Origin: Vibrio sinaloensis
GTDB taxonomy: Bacteria > Pseudomonadota > Gammaproteobacteria > Enterobacterales > Vibrionaceae
Assembly: GCF_000808535.1 (NCBI RefSeq)
Contig: NZ_JWLV01000001.1
Location: 248,001-312,000, forward strand
DNA length: 64,000 bases
Direction of reading: 5' to 3'
Shown here: positions 35,763 to 44,601 of the stretch, one piece after another
Layout of the letters: every line of letters starts with the position of its first letter
How positions within the stretch are numbered: position 1 is the stretch's first letter
Made by a program: the position numbers and the translations under genes
Notes under the pieces: model-generated
Told to the model about the DNA's origin: nothing
Database searches by the model: none
What the model saw: the letters and a program-made list of their open reading frames with translations, nothing else

Positions 35763-35795
35763 TATTATTTCCTTATTATGCGCTTACAAAGCTCA

Positions 35796-35951
35796 CTAGT
35801 GCTCTGCAAGTAGGGGAACTTTTTTCATGTTGCCATCTTCGTCAATCATAACGATCTTAGTTCGATTGAGCTCGACCTCGGTGATTTCTTGTCGAGTTCT
35901 TTCACTTCGATATGCTTCAATGAGTTTTTGTGCGGGAGATGGCGTCACCAT
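35796..35951 (-). CDS. Small hypothetical protein (51 aa)
   Basis: A short frame with an ATG at 35951 behind an AAAGAAG purine run. The product is soluble and charged (TPSPAQKLIEAYRSERTRQE, then TEVELNRTKIVMIDEDGN). The frame stays open upstream to 36029 with another candidate start (ATG 35990), so the N-terminus is uncertain. I recognise no family. It lies just upstream of yceH on the same strand. Confidence 0.45.
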   Translation of the reverse strand: MVTPSPAQKLIEAYRSERTRQEITEVELNRTKIVMIDEDGNMKKVPLLAEH

Positions 35952-36181
35952 TTTTTCTTCTTTCGTAACTATAATGTCAGAAGTAAGCATGTCTTTATTG
36001 CATTCGATGTCACTGTATTTTCGAATCATATATCGAACGGTAGGCGAGTCTCAATCACCAAATTACGAGATTGGCGATAAAACCGTCAACATACTGTAAT
36101 GATTGATCTTAAGACTGTTATCGCCCCTAATGATGTGATTTAATCGTTGGTAGTTAAAGGTAAAATCAGGAAAGAAAACCT

Positions 36182-36502
36182 ATGAGTGGTGTATTTGAAA
36201 TCGTGTCTCAAGCACGTCGTAAGAACAAACTGAAACGTGAGCTTATTGATAACGAAAAGAAAGTTCGTGATAACCGTAAACGTGTAGACCTATTAGAAAA
36301 CCTACTTGACTACATCAAAGCGGATATGAGCAACGAGGAAATCGTTGGTATTATCAAAAACATGAAAGCGGATTACGAAGATCGTGTCGATGATCATATC
36401 ATCAAGAGCGCGGAAATCTCTAAAGAGCGTCGTGACATCAGCCGCCGTATTCGCGAACTGACTGAAGAAGACAAGCAAGTAAGCCAAGGTAAGAAAAAAT
36501 AA
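36182..36502 (+). CDS. tmaR: Pole-localised regulator TmaR (YeeX, DUF496/UPF0265)
   Basis: The 106-residue coiled-coil protein matches E. coli YeeX along nearly its whole length: [21 protein letters not shown], then [11 protein letters not shown], and [12 protein letters not shown] followed by [11 protein letters not shown]. In E. coli this protein (renamed TmaR) clusters at the cell pole and sequesters PTS Enzyme I; the conserved DYED segment holds the tyrosine reported to be phosphorylated there. It is monocistronic, with an AAAGAAAACC leader and a terminator. Confidence 0.9.
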   Translation: MSGVFEIVSQARRKNKLKRELIDNEKKVRDNRKRVDLLENLLDYIKADMSNEEIVGIIKNMKADYEDRVDDHIIKSAEISKERRDISRRIRELTEEDKQVSQGKKK

Positions 36503-36526
36503 TTCCTGCCGCTATTACTCTGTTTG

Positions 36527-36554
36527 AGGCCTACACATTGTGTGGGCCTTTTTA
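36527..36554 (+). terminator. Terminator of tmaR
   Basis: AGGCC...CACA pairs with TGTG...GGCCT around a three-base loop with a two-base bulge. TTTTT follows, about 25 bases after the tmaR stop. Confidence 0.85.
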
Positions 36555-36803
36555 TTGCTCGCTGCACGCCGATTCCAACATAAATCGTTATAATAATTCA
36601 CTAAATAGCGCTAAACGTTTGCGTAATCGCTAACCTTCTCCGTTCACAAAATTCTGACTTTCATCACACATTTACCACTGCTATATTTGATTTCAGACAG
36701 ACAACTAGACCATTCGAGGCATGGAGCTTCCTCACTTATCTCACGAAGAGAAGAATTGGTACCGACACTGACACTGATCGGCAAACTTTAAGAGGGTCAA
36801 ATA
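36555..36803. other. Gene-free leader of the small membrane protein gene
   Basis: No credible gene is seen between the tmaR terminator and the next ATG. The only clear signal is the AGAGGG ribosome site close to 36804. The length (about 250 bases) leaves room for a promoter and a long 5' leader, but I see no riboswitch-like fold or conserved motif. Confidence 0.4.
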
Positions 36804-37055
36804 ATGGAAATGAATATGGTTGAAATTCTAGGTTACGCAGCTTCTATCATGGTTGCAATTTCACTTACCATGAAAGATATCGTAAAACTGCGCGTGTTGA
36901 ACTTCATCGGCTGTGCTCTGTTTACCGCTTACGGCCTAATGATTGACGCTTGGCCAGTTGTGGTAACTAACGGATTTATTGCGTGTGTGAACGTCTATTT
37001 CCTAGCGAAGATGCAAAGCGAAAAAAAGTCTGAAGACGCGAAAAGCGCAGCCTAA
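36804..37055 (+). CDS. Small three-span inner-membrane protein (SemiSWEET/YgjV-like layout)
   Basis: The 83-residue product has three hydrophobic spans (about 7-23, 30-47 and 51-69) and a charged C-terminus. The repeat-like order, with a WPVVVTNGF segment before the third span, resembles a single triple-helix unit as found in SemiSWEET sugar transporters and in each half of YgjV. This is a pattern match, not proof of function. A second in-frame ATG lies at 36813. It ends at a strong terminator. Confidence 0.7.
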   Translation: MEMNMVEILGYAASIMVAISLTMKDIVKLRVLNFIGCALFTAYGLMIDAWPVVVTNGFIACVNVYFLAKMQSEKKSEDAKSAA

Positions 37056-37063
37056 AAAATTTG

Positions 37064-37096
37064 AAACCCTAGACATTGTCTAGGGTTTTCTTTTTT
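37064..37096. terminator. Terminator after the small membrane protein, shared with the OmpA-like gene
   Basis: AAACCCTAGACA (37064-37075) and TGTCTAGGGTTT (37077-37088) are complementary; the central bases form the loop. TTTTCTTTTTT follows on the plus strand, and an A/T-rich tail follows on the minus strand. Confidence 0.9.
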
Positions 37097-37116
37097 ACTT
37101 CCCAGAAACGAAGCTA

Positions 37117-37734
37117 TTAGTTATTCGAAACAATGAATAACACCTCAACTCTTCGATTACATGCCTTACCCGCACTTGATGCATTTGAACACGCCGGAAC
37201 GAACTCTCCATAACCGCGAGTAAATATTGAATCCATCGCGACGTTGTTACGAACCAGCTGTTGCTTGACCGCTTTCGCTCGCTTCATAGAAAGACTATCG
37301 TTAAACGAAGGTGCCCCCGTGCTATCGGCATGGCCGTCAATGACAATATCAATACCCGGTTGTGTCGCTAGATACTCACCCATCATATCCAACCAATAGG
37401 CGGAATCGGGCATCACTTTCGATGACCCCGTATTGAACTTGATGGTATCAGTCAACTTGACCATGATGTGGTTGCCAGGCAGCACCTCGTAGTCCACACC
37501 ATTTTTAAGCAAAAAACTTTGCAAATCCTGATAGTGCGGTGCACGTTTTTGTCCTAGTGGACCTCTCACGTCTGACGCGGTTAACTTAGGATCCGCGCCC
37601 CACTCTGGATACTTAACTTCAAAATCAGTCTTTGGTGCCGTATCGAGCATATCATCGGTCATGTTGGCGATGTTCTGCGCCATGTTTGAACATCCTGATA
37701 GCAAGATTATCAGAGGCAAAGTTACATATTTCAT
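37117..37734 (-). CDS. OmpA-family lipoprotein
   Basis: A 205-residue outer-membrane lipoprotein: the signal peptide ends in the lipobox LLSGC (Cys15), and the C-terminal OmpA/MotB domain (about 90-200) binds peptidoglycan. Its landmarks are IKFNTGSSKVMPDS, VIDGHADSTGAPSFNDSLSMKRA with the conserved Asp, and the NRRVEVLF end. It probably tethers the outer membrane to the cell wall. It has no operon partner and diverges from the DsbA-like gene. Confidence 0.9.
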   Translation of the reverse strand: MKYVTLPLIILLSGCSNMAQNIANMTDDMLDTAPKTDFEVKYPEWGADPKLTASDVRGPLGQKRAPHYQDLQSFLLKNGVDYEVLPGNHIMVKLTDTIKFNTGSSKVMPDSAYWLDMMGEYLATQPGIDIVIDGHADSTGAPSFNDSLSMKRAKAVKQQLVRNNVAMDSIFTRGYGEFVPACSNASSAGKACNRRVEVLFIVSNN

Positions 37735-37957
37735 CTCTACACCATGAGTTCCGTTTTACTACAAATACTGTATCGACAGATTTACCAAATCTTTAGTAAA
37801 TTTTAGCCTCTTTTTAAACAGATTGACGCCGTTTCCCCGAAACAATTTGGTAATAAAATCAGCCTCACAACTATTTAGTTCTGCGTATTGAAAGAGTAAA
37901 ATCCTAGCACTGATTCATCGTGCATCATGTTGCGCGAACCATTTTGAGAAATCGATT

Positions 37958-38578
37958 ATGAAAAAGCTCTTCACCTTGCTGACGATTTTAACAGCTACGG
38001 TTTTAGTTGGCTGCTCTGACAGTAATACGCCGCAAGAAGGCAAGCAATACCAACAACTGCCTGTTAACCTCGCTACGTTTCGTTTACCTCAAGTCACGGA
38101 AGTCTTCTCGCTAAACTGTGGCCATTGCCGAAAGATGGAGGCTGTCCTCCCTCAATTAGAAGAACTGACCCAACAATCTATTGGTAAAATTCATGTGACC
38201 TTTAACGAGAGCGCACAAATCGCGGCCATGATCTACTACACCGCAGAGATGCAACTTGGTAAAAAACCGGATCATGAGTTCATGAATGCGCTATTCGCCG
38301 CGACCCAAATGGGTGATGGCGCGACATTAGCTGACAAAAAACAGGCCATTGACGATGCGTTCCAATCTCGCGGGTTAATTAGCCCATATGAGCTAAACGA
38401 ACAACAACAAGAGCAGCTCTTTGAGGCAATGAACCTAGCACAAGATATTACTGAGAAAGGTCAAATTAACTCTGTGCCGACTTTTGTCGTCAACGGCAAA
38501 TACATGGTTTTGACTGCTGGTCATCAGGACATTGAAGGCATCGCAAACACCATCAATTATTTAATCAACCAACCTTAA
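37958..38578 (+). CDS. DsbA-like thiol-disulfide oxidoreductase lipoprotein
   Basis: The 206-residue protein has a lipobox (LVGC, Cys19) and a DsbA fold. The active site is CGHC (Cys-Gly-His-Cys, at about 54-57) rather than the DsbA CPHC. The cis-proline loop is SVPTF near residue 168. CGHC is the motif of protein disulfide isomerases, so it may isomerise as well as oxidise. The lipid anchor would fix it to a membrane facing the periplasm. It is followed after 18 bases by an FKBP prolyl isomerase, suggesting a periplasmic folding pair. Confidence 0.85.
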   Translation: MKKLFTLLTILTATVLVGCSDSNTPQEGKQYQQLPVNLATFRLPQVTEVFSLNCGHCRKMEAVLPQLEELTQQSIGKIHVTFNESAQIAAMIYYTAEMQLGKKPDHEFMNALFAATQMGDGATLADKKQAIDDAFQSRGLISPYELNEQQQEQLFEAMNLAQDITEKGQINSVPTFVVNGKYMVLTAGHQDIEGIANTINYLINQP

Positions 38579-38596
38579 ACAAACTGGACGTTATCA

Positions 38597-39070
38597 ATGT
38601 CAAAATTTATTTTCCCAATTGTCATTTTGGTTTTAGCGGTATTCATGATTTACCGCACGTGGAATAACAACAAAGCGGGTGAAGAAAACTTTGCTGCTGG
38701 CCAAGCATTTTTATTGGAAAACGGTAAGCAAGAAGGTGTTGTTACCACAGAAAGTGGCCTGCAGTACAAGATCTTAGCTAAAGGTGAAGGCACTGAGAAG
38801 CCAACAACAAGTAACACTGTCAAAGTTCACTACCACGGCACGCTGATTGACGGCACCGTTTTTGATAGCTCTGTAAACCGTGGTGAGCCAATTAGCTTCA
38901 AATTGAATCAAGTGATTAAAGGTTGGCAAGAAGGCCTTACTTACATGTCTCCGGGAGACAAATTCCGCTTGTTCATCCCGAGCCCACTTGCTTACGGGAA
39001 AGGTGGCACAGGCCCTATTCCACCAGCATCGACCCTGATTTTTGATGTCGAACTGCTAGAAATCAAGTAA
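38597..39070 (+). CDS. Membrane-anchored FKBP-type peptidyl-prolyl isomerase
   Basis: A 157-residue protein with an N-terminal span (about 3-20) that can anchor it to the inner membrane, and a complete FKBP domain (about 45-157). FKBP residues seen are VKVHYHGTLIDGTVFDSS, IKGWQEGL, the FIPSPLAYG loop and LIFDVELLEI. It should speed proline cis-trans isomerisation in the periplasm. It appears co-transcribed with the DsbA-like gene. Confidence 0.92.
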   Translation: MSKFIFPIVILVLAVFMIYRTWNNNKAGEENFAAGQAFLLENGKQEGVVTTESGLQYKILAKGEGTEKPTTSNTVKVHYHGTLIDGTVFDSSVNRGEPISFKLNQVIKGWQEGLTYMSPGDKFRLFIPSPLAYGKGGTGPIPPASTLIFDVELLEIK

Positions 39071-39076
39071 TGAACA

Positions 39077-39106
39077 AAAGAAGCCAGTCACATGACTGGC
39101 TTCTTT
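39077..39106. terminator. Bidirectional terminator between FKBP and Nudix genes
   Basis: A 14-bp perfect stem (AAAGAAGCCAGTCA / TGACTGGCTTCTTT, 39077-39106) with a CA spacer between the arms separates two convergent genes. Confidence 0.92.
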
Positions 39107-39113
39107 GTATTTG

Positions 39114-39500
39114 CTAGCAAAACTCAGGGAGCTTCTTATGAATAAACTCTCTATCAGCTGCGTAAAACTCTTCAACGGGTAGCTCTGTTGGTGCCAACCA
39201 CTTAAAGGTTTGCTGTCTTTGTTCATCCACTTGAGTCGGCTCAACTTCCTCTAGTGCTTTCAATACCGCGTAGTAAATTCTCCCACCGTATTCGTTGACG
39301 TTGGAGAAGGTTGCAACGTGCTTTAGGCCTTGAAGCTGGGTTTCTTCATACAACTCTCTGATCGCAGCGTCTGTCCCTGATTCGTTGTTTTCCACTTGAC
39401 CACCTGGGAACTCGACCACCATCCCTTTCGCTGGTCTAAATCTTTCTTGTACCAACACCTTTCCATCTTTGACTACCACCGCCATAGATAAGTGCTTCAT
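39114..39500 (-). CDS. Nudix hydrolase
   Basis: A 128-residue MutT-like pyrophosphohydrolase. The Nudix box is intact: G-X5-E-X7-REL-X-EE-X2-L, reading from GQVENNE through RELYEETQL. The substrate, a nucleoside diphosphate derivative of some kind, cannot be deduced. I chose the ATG at 39500 because it has AAGGAG upstream and begins MKHLSMAVVVK, a usual Nudix start; the frame extends to 39521. Confidence 0.9.
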   Translation of the reverse strand: MKHLSMAVVVKDGKVLVQERFRPAKGMVVEFPGGQVENNESGTDAAIRELYEETQLQGLKHVATFSNVNEYGGRIYYAVLKALEEVEPTQVDEQRQQTFKWLAPTELPVEEFYAADREFIHKKLPEFC

Positions 39501-39641
39501 GCCTGACTCCTTCCATTCCATATAAAAAACTGGCGTCGCCGCCAGTCCGTTTGTATTGGGATCACTGTTGATTGGCGTGGATGATATCGCAATGTGTGTG
39601 TTCTTGCTTATGAACTAATTCACATTTATGGTTTTGCAGCA

Positions 39642-39679
39642 CAAAAAAACCGGCTTCTTTTCAGTTGCCGGCTTTTCGT
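39642..39679 (-). terminator. Terminator of the retropepsin-like lipoprotein gene
   Basis: On the minus strand GCCGGC, a 12-base loop, and GCCGG are followed by T7, ten bases after the stop codon of the gene at 39690-40334. Confidence 0.85.
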
Positions 39680-39689
39680 TGGTTATTGA

Positions 39690-40334
39690 TTACTTGTGTT
39701 TGTCTTGGACATATTGCTGGCTTACGTCCACAACTGCGACGTCTTTGAAGAAGCTACGCCCCAATAGCAGTGGGAATGTAAGATGAGTACGATCAGCTAA
39801 AGTGAACTCTGTTTTCTCTTTAAGATCACCAATTTGAATCCATGCATCAACGACCGCGCGCTCTTGCGTGCCATCGGCACTCGATTGACGAATTTTCACC
39901 CAACGCTGAACAGGCAGTGCAATTTCTTTACTCTTGTGCCCTTCATGTTCAATTTTGAACTTAACCCAATCTTTACCATCTCGTTCAAAAGGTTCGATGT
40001 CGACAGCGCTGATCGATGAGGTGGTCGCGCCTGTGTCGATACGAGCTCTAAAGTTTTGCTCTAACCCTGGTACATAAACCCATTCCTTCTCACCAAGAAT
40101 CAGCTTACCATCTGAAGTTTTCTTCGCTTTTAGGACAACCTCTGGTTGTTTTGGTTTTTCCGCAGGTTTGGTTTCTTTAACCACTTCTTTTTCTTCGACC
40201 TTTGGCTCTTCGACTTTAGGCTCTTCAATTTGTGGTTTTTGTTCTGGCTCAACTGGCGTCTGCCCCGTTGTTGTACACGCCATTAAACCGCCACTAAGCA
40301 TAACTGGAATAATTAGCTTCCACGTTTTGTTCAT
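39690..40334 (-). CDS. Lipoprotein with retropepsin-like (Zn_protease/RimB-type) domain
   Basis: About 214 residues. The lipobox LMAC puts a lipid anchor on the N-terminus. A Pro/Glu/Lys-rich linker with EEPKVEEPKVEEKEVVKE repeats reaches to about residue 60. The C-terminal domain is the putative ATP-dependent zinc protease family (PF05618), a retropepsin-like fold with the aspartic motif RIDTGATTSS and the FPLLLGRSF block. The linker suggests that the domain is held away from the membrane. No glutamate ligase or RimK gene is adjacent. The start at 40334 gives a standard lipoprotein signal. Confidence 0.85.
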   Translation of the reverse strand: MNKTWKLIIPVMLSGGLMACTTTGQTPVEPEQKPQIEEPKVEEPKVEEKEVVKETKPAEKPKQPEVVLKAKKTSDGKLILGEKEWVYVPGLEQNFRARIDTGATTSSISAVDIEPFERDGKDWVKFKIEHEGHKSKEIALPVQRWVKIRQSSADGTQERAVVDAWIQIGDLKEKTEFTLADRTHLTFPLLLGRSFFKDVAVVDVSQQYVQDKHK

Positions 40335-40370
40335 TCGATCACCCAATTCAATTGACAATAGTTACACGCA

Positions 40371-40397
40371 ATAAAAAGGCCCACAAAAGTGAGCCTT
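40371..40397 (-). terminator. Terminator of the aminotransferase gene
   Basis: On the minus strand AGGCTCAC, TTTT loop and GTGGGCCT form a stem with one mismatch, followed by TTTTATT, about 27 bases after the stop codon. Confidence 0.85.
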
Positions 40398-40423
40398 AGA
40401 TCCGGAATTAAAAACTCGGTCTA

Positions 40424-41605
40424 TTAAGACACTTTAACAATAGCATCCGCAACGTACGGAATGTCTTTCTCAGTCAGACCAGCGATGTTAATACGACCAT
40501 CACCCACGCCATAAATTCCATATTCTTCACGTAGTTGTAGCATCTGGTCTTGGCTAAAGCCTAGCACAGTAAACATGCCTTTGTGACTTTCAATGAAATC
40601 GAATTGTGAAGTATTGTGCGAATTTCTCAATTCCTCACACAAGGTTTGACGAAGGTTTAACAAACGCTGTTGCATTTCACTTAACTCTTGCTTCCAAACC
40701 GCGGTTAAGTCTTGATTTTGCAGGATAGTTTTAACCAAAGCTGCACCGTGATCAGGTGGCATGGTGTAAGTCGCACGAGCAAGTGTCAGTAGTTTACCTT
40801 TCGCGTTGCCAACATCTTCCATCGACTTACCGACGACGATAGCCGCGCCAGTACGCTCGCGATACAAACCAAAGTTCTTAGAGCATGAGGTCGTAATGAG
40901 CATTTCCTCGACGTTGTCAGCCATAAAACGTAGGCCTTTTGCGTCTTCTTCTAGCCCATCACCAAAACCTTGATAAGCAATATCAACGAAAGGTGTGAAA
41001 CCATTTTTCTGTGACAATTCGGTGATCGCTTTCCACGCATCGAAGTCGATATCTGCACCCGTTGGGTTATGACAGCAACCATGCAGCAAAACAACGTCTT
41101 CCGGCCCAGCTTTGGCTAGGTCATCCAGCATTGCGCCTGCGTCGACTTGTTTGGTATCACGACTGAAATAACGGTACTCGCGAACTTTAAGGCCAGCCGC
41201 TTCCATTACTGGACGATGGTTCACGTAACTTGGGTTTGAAATCCAAATCGTCGTATTCGGTTGAGCCACCTTCATCAAGTCACCCAACATGCGCAGTGCA
41301 CCACTGGCGCCAGGCGTTTGAATCGCGGCGACACGATCCATCGCGGAAGTGCCATCAAGAAGTAAGTTCACCATGCTTTGGTTGAACTCTTCACATCCTG
41401 CGAGACCAACATAAGACTTGGTTTTTTGCGTTTCAACAACGATATTTTGAGCTTGCAAAATCGCCTTCATCACAGGCGTTTCGCCCGCGCTGTTTTTGTA
41501 TACGCCAATGCCTAAGTCGACTTTGTCAGGACGAGGATCGTTACGGTACGCAACGGAAAGAGAGAGAATCGGATCTAAAGTTGGTTTTGGTAAATGTGAG
41601 AACAT
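40424..41605 (-). CDS. Aromatic/aspartate aminotransferase (TyrB/AspC type)
   Basis: A 393-residue class I aminotransferase using pyridoxal phosphate. Visible marks are DLGIGVYKN at the start, the GCCHNPTGAD loop with Asn, the cofactor lysine in SCSKNFGLYRERTGA, and the C-terminal arginine region DGRINIAGL. Length and motifs fit the AspC/TyrB group that makes tyrosine, phenylalanine or aspartate; the exact preference is not evident. The ATG at 41605 gives the family start MFSHLPKPTLDPILSLS. Confidence 0.92.
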   Translation of the reverse strand: MFSHLPKPTLDPILSLSVAYRNDPRPDKVDLGIGVYKNSAGETPVMKAILQAQNIVVETQKTKSYVGLAGCEEFNQSMVNLLLDGTSAMDRVAAIQTPGASGALRMLGDLMKVAQPNTTIWISNPSYVNHRPVMEAAGLKVREYRYFSRDTKQVDAGAMLDDLAKAGPEDVVLLHGCCHNPTGADIDFDAWKAITELSQKNGFTPFVDIAYQGFGDGLEEDAKGLRFMADNVEEMLITTSCSKNFGLYRERTGAAIVVGKSMEDVGNAKGKLLTLARATYTMPPDHGAALVKTILQNQDLTAVWKQELSEMQQRLLNLRQTLCEELRNSHNTSQFDFIESHKGMFTVLGFSQDQMLQLREEYGIYGVGDGRINIAGLTEKDIPYVADAIVKVS

Positions 41606-41773
41606 GAAAGTCACAACCCTTTGAAATTCAAGTAACGACCAACACGTTAGCATCTAAATTATAAATCTAGAAATAAAATTTCACTGGCTCAGAGCAAAAC
41701 AGGATAAAAACCTGTAAACTTTAACATACATTTAACAAATCATATCTCGCACGCAAGCGTGTAAAGTCACTCT

Positions 41774-42244
41774 TCAACCCAGCTTGAAGGTATGAATAAT
41801 CTGGTTTGAGCTGCCACGCCATTCAAGGTTGAGGTCTTTTTTGTCCTGTTCAAACTTACCATCAATTAACGTGTCGATGTACTGGATCACCTCGCGTTGT
41901 GCTTCGTCCAGCTCCGCCAAGGTGTAACCTGTCCATACCCATATGTCTTTGTCAGGGCACTCAGCTTTAACTCGCTTCACTAACTTGAGAATGTCAGGGA
42001 CATTCGCAGGGTGTAAAGGATCCCCTCCAGACAAAGAGAGACCACGACGCTTGATTCGTTCATCCTTTAAGTCTGAGATGATTTGGTCTTCTGCTTGCTG
42101 AGTAAAAGCCATTCCCGAATCTAATCGCTGAGTAGACTGGTTATAACAGCCACGACATTGATGCACGCACCCAGAAACAAACAAGGTGCAGCGCGTGCCA
42201 GGACCGTTGACCACATCCACTGAGTAATATTGGTGATAATTCAT
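41774..42244 (-). CDS. nrdG: Anaerobic ribonucleotide reductase activating protein
   Basis: NrdG is a radical SAM enzyme that makes the glycyl radical on NrdD. The 156-residue protein has the MNYHQYYSVDVVNGPGTRCTLF-type start of NrdG, the iron-sulfur motif CVHQCRGC (CxxxCxxC), the SAM-binding GGDPLHP and the C-terminal WRGSSNQ. The ATG at 42244 matches the start of E. coli NrdG; the longer frame to 42319 is not needed. It follows nrdD after an 83-base gap. Confidence 0.95.
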   Translation of the reverse strand: MNYHQYYSVDVVNGPGTRCTLFVSGCVHQCRGCYNQSTQRLDSGMAFTQQAEDQIISDLKDERIKRRGLSLSGGDPLHPANVPDILKLVKRVKAECPDKDIWVWTGYTLAELDEAQREVIQYIDTLIDGKFEQDKKDLNLEWRGSSNQIIHTFKLG

Positions 42245-42327
42245 CTTCAAACTCAAAAAATAAAGCCCAATAGAGGGCTTAGTCGTTTTCACAATGCCCC
42301 ACTCATACGAGCGAGGCAAATGGTCAA

Positions 42328-44448
42328 TTACAGGTGCTTAACGCGACGTTTAACTTCTTCTTGCTTACCAAAGTTAAACGGACGAGCATCAGGGCTGCCA
42401 AGGTAGCCACAAACACGGCGTGTCACTGACACTTTCGTCGAGTCATGGTTACCGCAACTTGGGCAGGTGAAGCCCTTACTGGTACATTCAAACTCACCGT
42501 TGTAACCACACTCGTAACACTCATCGATCGGTGTGTTGGTGCCGTAGTAAGGAACGCGTGTGTAGCTGTAATCCCAAACATTTTCTAGCGCTTCAATGTT
42601 GCGCTGCATGTTAGGAAACTCACCGTAACAGATAAAACCACCGCTCGAGATCTCAGGATAAGGCATCTCAAAATCGATCTTGTCGTAAGGGTTTACCTTT
42701 TTCTCAACGTCCAGGTGGAAGCTGTTGGTGTAGTAACCTTTGTCGGTTACTCCCTTGATCACACCGTACTCTTTATTGTCGATGCGACAGAAACGGCTAC
42801 ATAAGTTCTCACTCGGTGTTCCATACAAGCTAAAGCCGTAACCTGTTTCTTCAGTCCATTGGTTAACAGCATCTTTCATGTGCTTGATGATATCCAACGC
42901 TTTCTCGCGTAATACGGCATCATCGTAAACATGCGCTTCGGTACCAAACAATGCGTTCACGGTTTCGTGAATACCGATGTAGCCCAACGAGATAGACGCG
43001 CGGCCATTTTTGAAAATGTCAGCAATGGAATCATCCGCTTTTAGACGAACGCCACACGCCCCTTCCATGTAGAGGATTGGCGCAACACGCGCTTTAACGT
43101 TTTCAAGACGGGTAATGCGTGTTTGTAGTGCACGTCGTGCCAGTTTCAGCTTCTCATCAAGCAGTTGATAGAAGGTGGCTTCACTCCCTTTCGCCTGAAT
43201 CGCGATTCTAGGCAAGTTTAGGCTAACAACGCCGAGGTTGTTGCGCCCCTCGTGAATAAGCTCGCCATTCTCTTCGTAAGTGCCAAGGAATGAACGACAC
43301 CCCATTGGCGTCTTGAAAGAACCGGTGATTTCAACAAGTTTGTCGTAGTTCAAGATATCTGGGTACATGCGCTTAGAAGCACACTCCAGTGCGAGCTTCT
43401 TAATGTCGTAGTTTGGATCTTCCGCTTTGTGGTTAAGACCATCTTTGATGCCGAATACCAGTTTAGGGAATACCGCCGTTTTACGGTTTTTGCCCAGTCC
43501 CGCAATTCGGTTTTTGAGGATAGATTGTTGGATAAGGCGCGATGCCCAACTTGTGCCTAAACCAAATCCAAACGTAACGAAAGGCGTTTGACCATTCGCT
43601 GTGTGTAATGTGTTCACTTCGTATTCCAAAGACTGGAAAGCGTCATAACACTCTTTTTCAGTGCGCGCCGTTGCGAACGCTTCCGGCTCTGGAATATTCC
43701 ATTCTTTAGCGATCTTTAAGTGTTTTTCGTAGCTTGTTAGCACGTACGGCTCAAGGACTTCATCAATGCGGTTAATTGTGGTACCGCCATAGATATGGCT
43801 TGCAACTTGCGCGATGATTTGTGCCGTAACAGCAGTCGCTGTGGATATAGACTTAGGCGTGTCGATCTCCGCGTTGCCCATTTTAAAACCACTTGTAAGC
43901 ATGCCTTGTAGATCGATGAGCATGCAGTTAAACATTGGGAAGAACGGCGCATAGTCTAGATCATGGTAGTGAATATCCCCCTGCTCATGAGCCTGTACGA
44001 TGTCTCGCGGTAGGATATGCGTTTTCGCGTAGTGCTTTGCAACAATGCCAGCTAATAGATCTCGTTGCGTAGGGATAACCTTGCCATCTTTATTGGCGTT
44101 TTCATTGATCAAATCAAGGTTGCTTTCCTCGATCAACCCTTCAATTTCTTGAGTAAGCGCACTCTGCTTTTCACGGGCGATATCGCGATCGTGGCGATAT
44201 TCAATATAAGCACGCGCAAGCTCTTTGTAAGGGCCTTGCATTAGCTCATCTTCAACCAGTTTTTGAACTTCAGTGATCTCAACTTCATCGCGATCTTGTA
44301 GCTTTAATTCCACCGCTAACGCCACATTAAGTGCGTAAATCGCGGTTTCTTTGCTATTGTGATCCGCTGCTGCTTCCACTGCTGCTTGGATGCGGTCTCT
44401 AGTAAATTCTGCTCTAGAGCCATCACGCTTGATTACGATTGGATTCAC
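42328..44448 (-). CDS. nrdD: Anaerobic (class III) ribonucleoside-triphosphate reductase
   Basis: NrdD reduces ribonucleotides to deoxyribonucleotides without oxygen, using a glycyl radical and formate. The 706-residue protein starts with an ATP-cone (about 5-95), followed by the large catalytic barrel. Near the C-terminus is the four-cysteine zinc site (CYECG ... CPSCG) and then the glycyl-radical segment RRVCGYLGSPDARPFN. This is a full-length enzyme. Its promoter region holds a perfect FNR-type site. It is co-oriented with nrdG. Confidence 0.96.
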   Translation of the reverse strand: MNPIVIKRDGSRAEFTRDRIQAAVEAAADHNSKETAIYALNVALAVELKLQDRDEVEITEVQKLVEDELMQGPYKELARAYIEYRHDRDIAREKQSALTQEIEGLIEESNLDLINENANKDGKVIPTQRDLLAGIVAKHYAKTHILPRDIVQAHEQGDIHYHDLDYAPFFPMFNCMLIDLQGMLTSGFKMGNAEIDTPKSISTATAVTAQIIAQVASHIYGGTTINRIDEVLEPYVLTSYEKHLKIAKEWNIPEPEAFATARTEKECYDAFQSLEYEVNTLHTANGQTPFVTFGFGLGTSWASRLIQQSILKNRIAGLGKNRKTAVFPKLVFGIKDGLNHKAEDPNYDIKKLALECASKRMYPDILNYDKLVEITGSFKTPMGCRSFLGTYEENGELIHEGRNNLGVVSLNLPRIAIQAKGSEATFYQLLDEKLKLARRALQTRITRLENVKARVAPILYMEGACGVRLKADDSIADIFKNGRASISLGYIGIHETVNALFGTEAHVYDDAVLREKALDIIKHMKDAVNQWTEETGYGFSLYGTPSENLCSRFCRIDNKEYGVIKGVTDKGYYTNSFHLDVEKKVNPYDKIDFEMPYPEISSGGFICYGEFPNMQRNIEALENVWDYSYTRVPYYGTNTPIDECYECGYNGEFECTSKGFTCPSCGNHDSTKVSVTRRVCGYLGSPDARPFNFGKQEEVKRRVKHL

Positions 44449-44464
44449 TGATTCTCCTTACCCT

Positions 44465-44506
44465 TAGTATATTCACAGTGTTATCCACAAATACACTATA
44501 TAGGCT
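44465..44506 (-). promoter_or_regulatory. Candidate NrdR box pair with a DnaA box between them, upstream of nrdD
   Basis: Two AT-rich NrdR-box-like segments, TAGTATATTCACAGTG (44465-44480) and ACACTATATAGG (around 44493-44504), have cores about 30 bases apart, close to three DNA turns as in known NrdR pairs. Between them lies a perfect DnaA box TTATCCACA at 44481-44489. Both match only loosely in their outer bases. The region is 20-60 bases upstream of the nrdD start codon. Confidence 0.4.
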
Positions 44507-44569
44507 ATTTTTTGTTAAGCTGACACAAGATGTTGTGGCGTATTTAACGGGATGAACCGACAAAAAGTA

Positions 44570-44583
44570 TTGATTTCGATCAA
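44570..44583. promoter_or_regulatory. FNR-type binding site upstream of nrdD
   Basis: TTGATTTCGATCAA is a perfect TTGAT-N4-ATCAA inverted repeat, the FNR consensus. It lies about 120 bases upstream of the nrdD start codon in the space between nrdD and the divergent EEP gene. FNR control of class III ribonucleotide reductase is known in enteric bacteria and would fit the anaerobic role here. Confidence 0.75.
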
Positions 44584-44601
44584 TAAAAATAGGCCGTAGA
44601 T

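Noticed and set aside
41700..41760. TyrR-box-like A/T-rich segment upstream of the aminotransferase
   Set aside because: Only a loose half-match to TGTAAA-N6-TTTACA; not enough to call.
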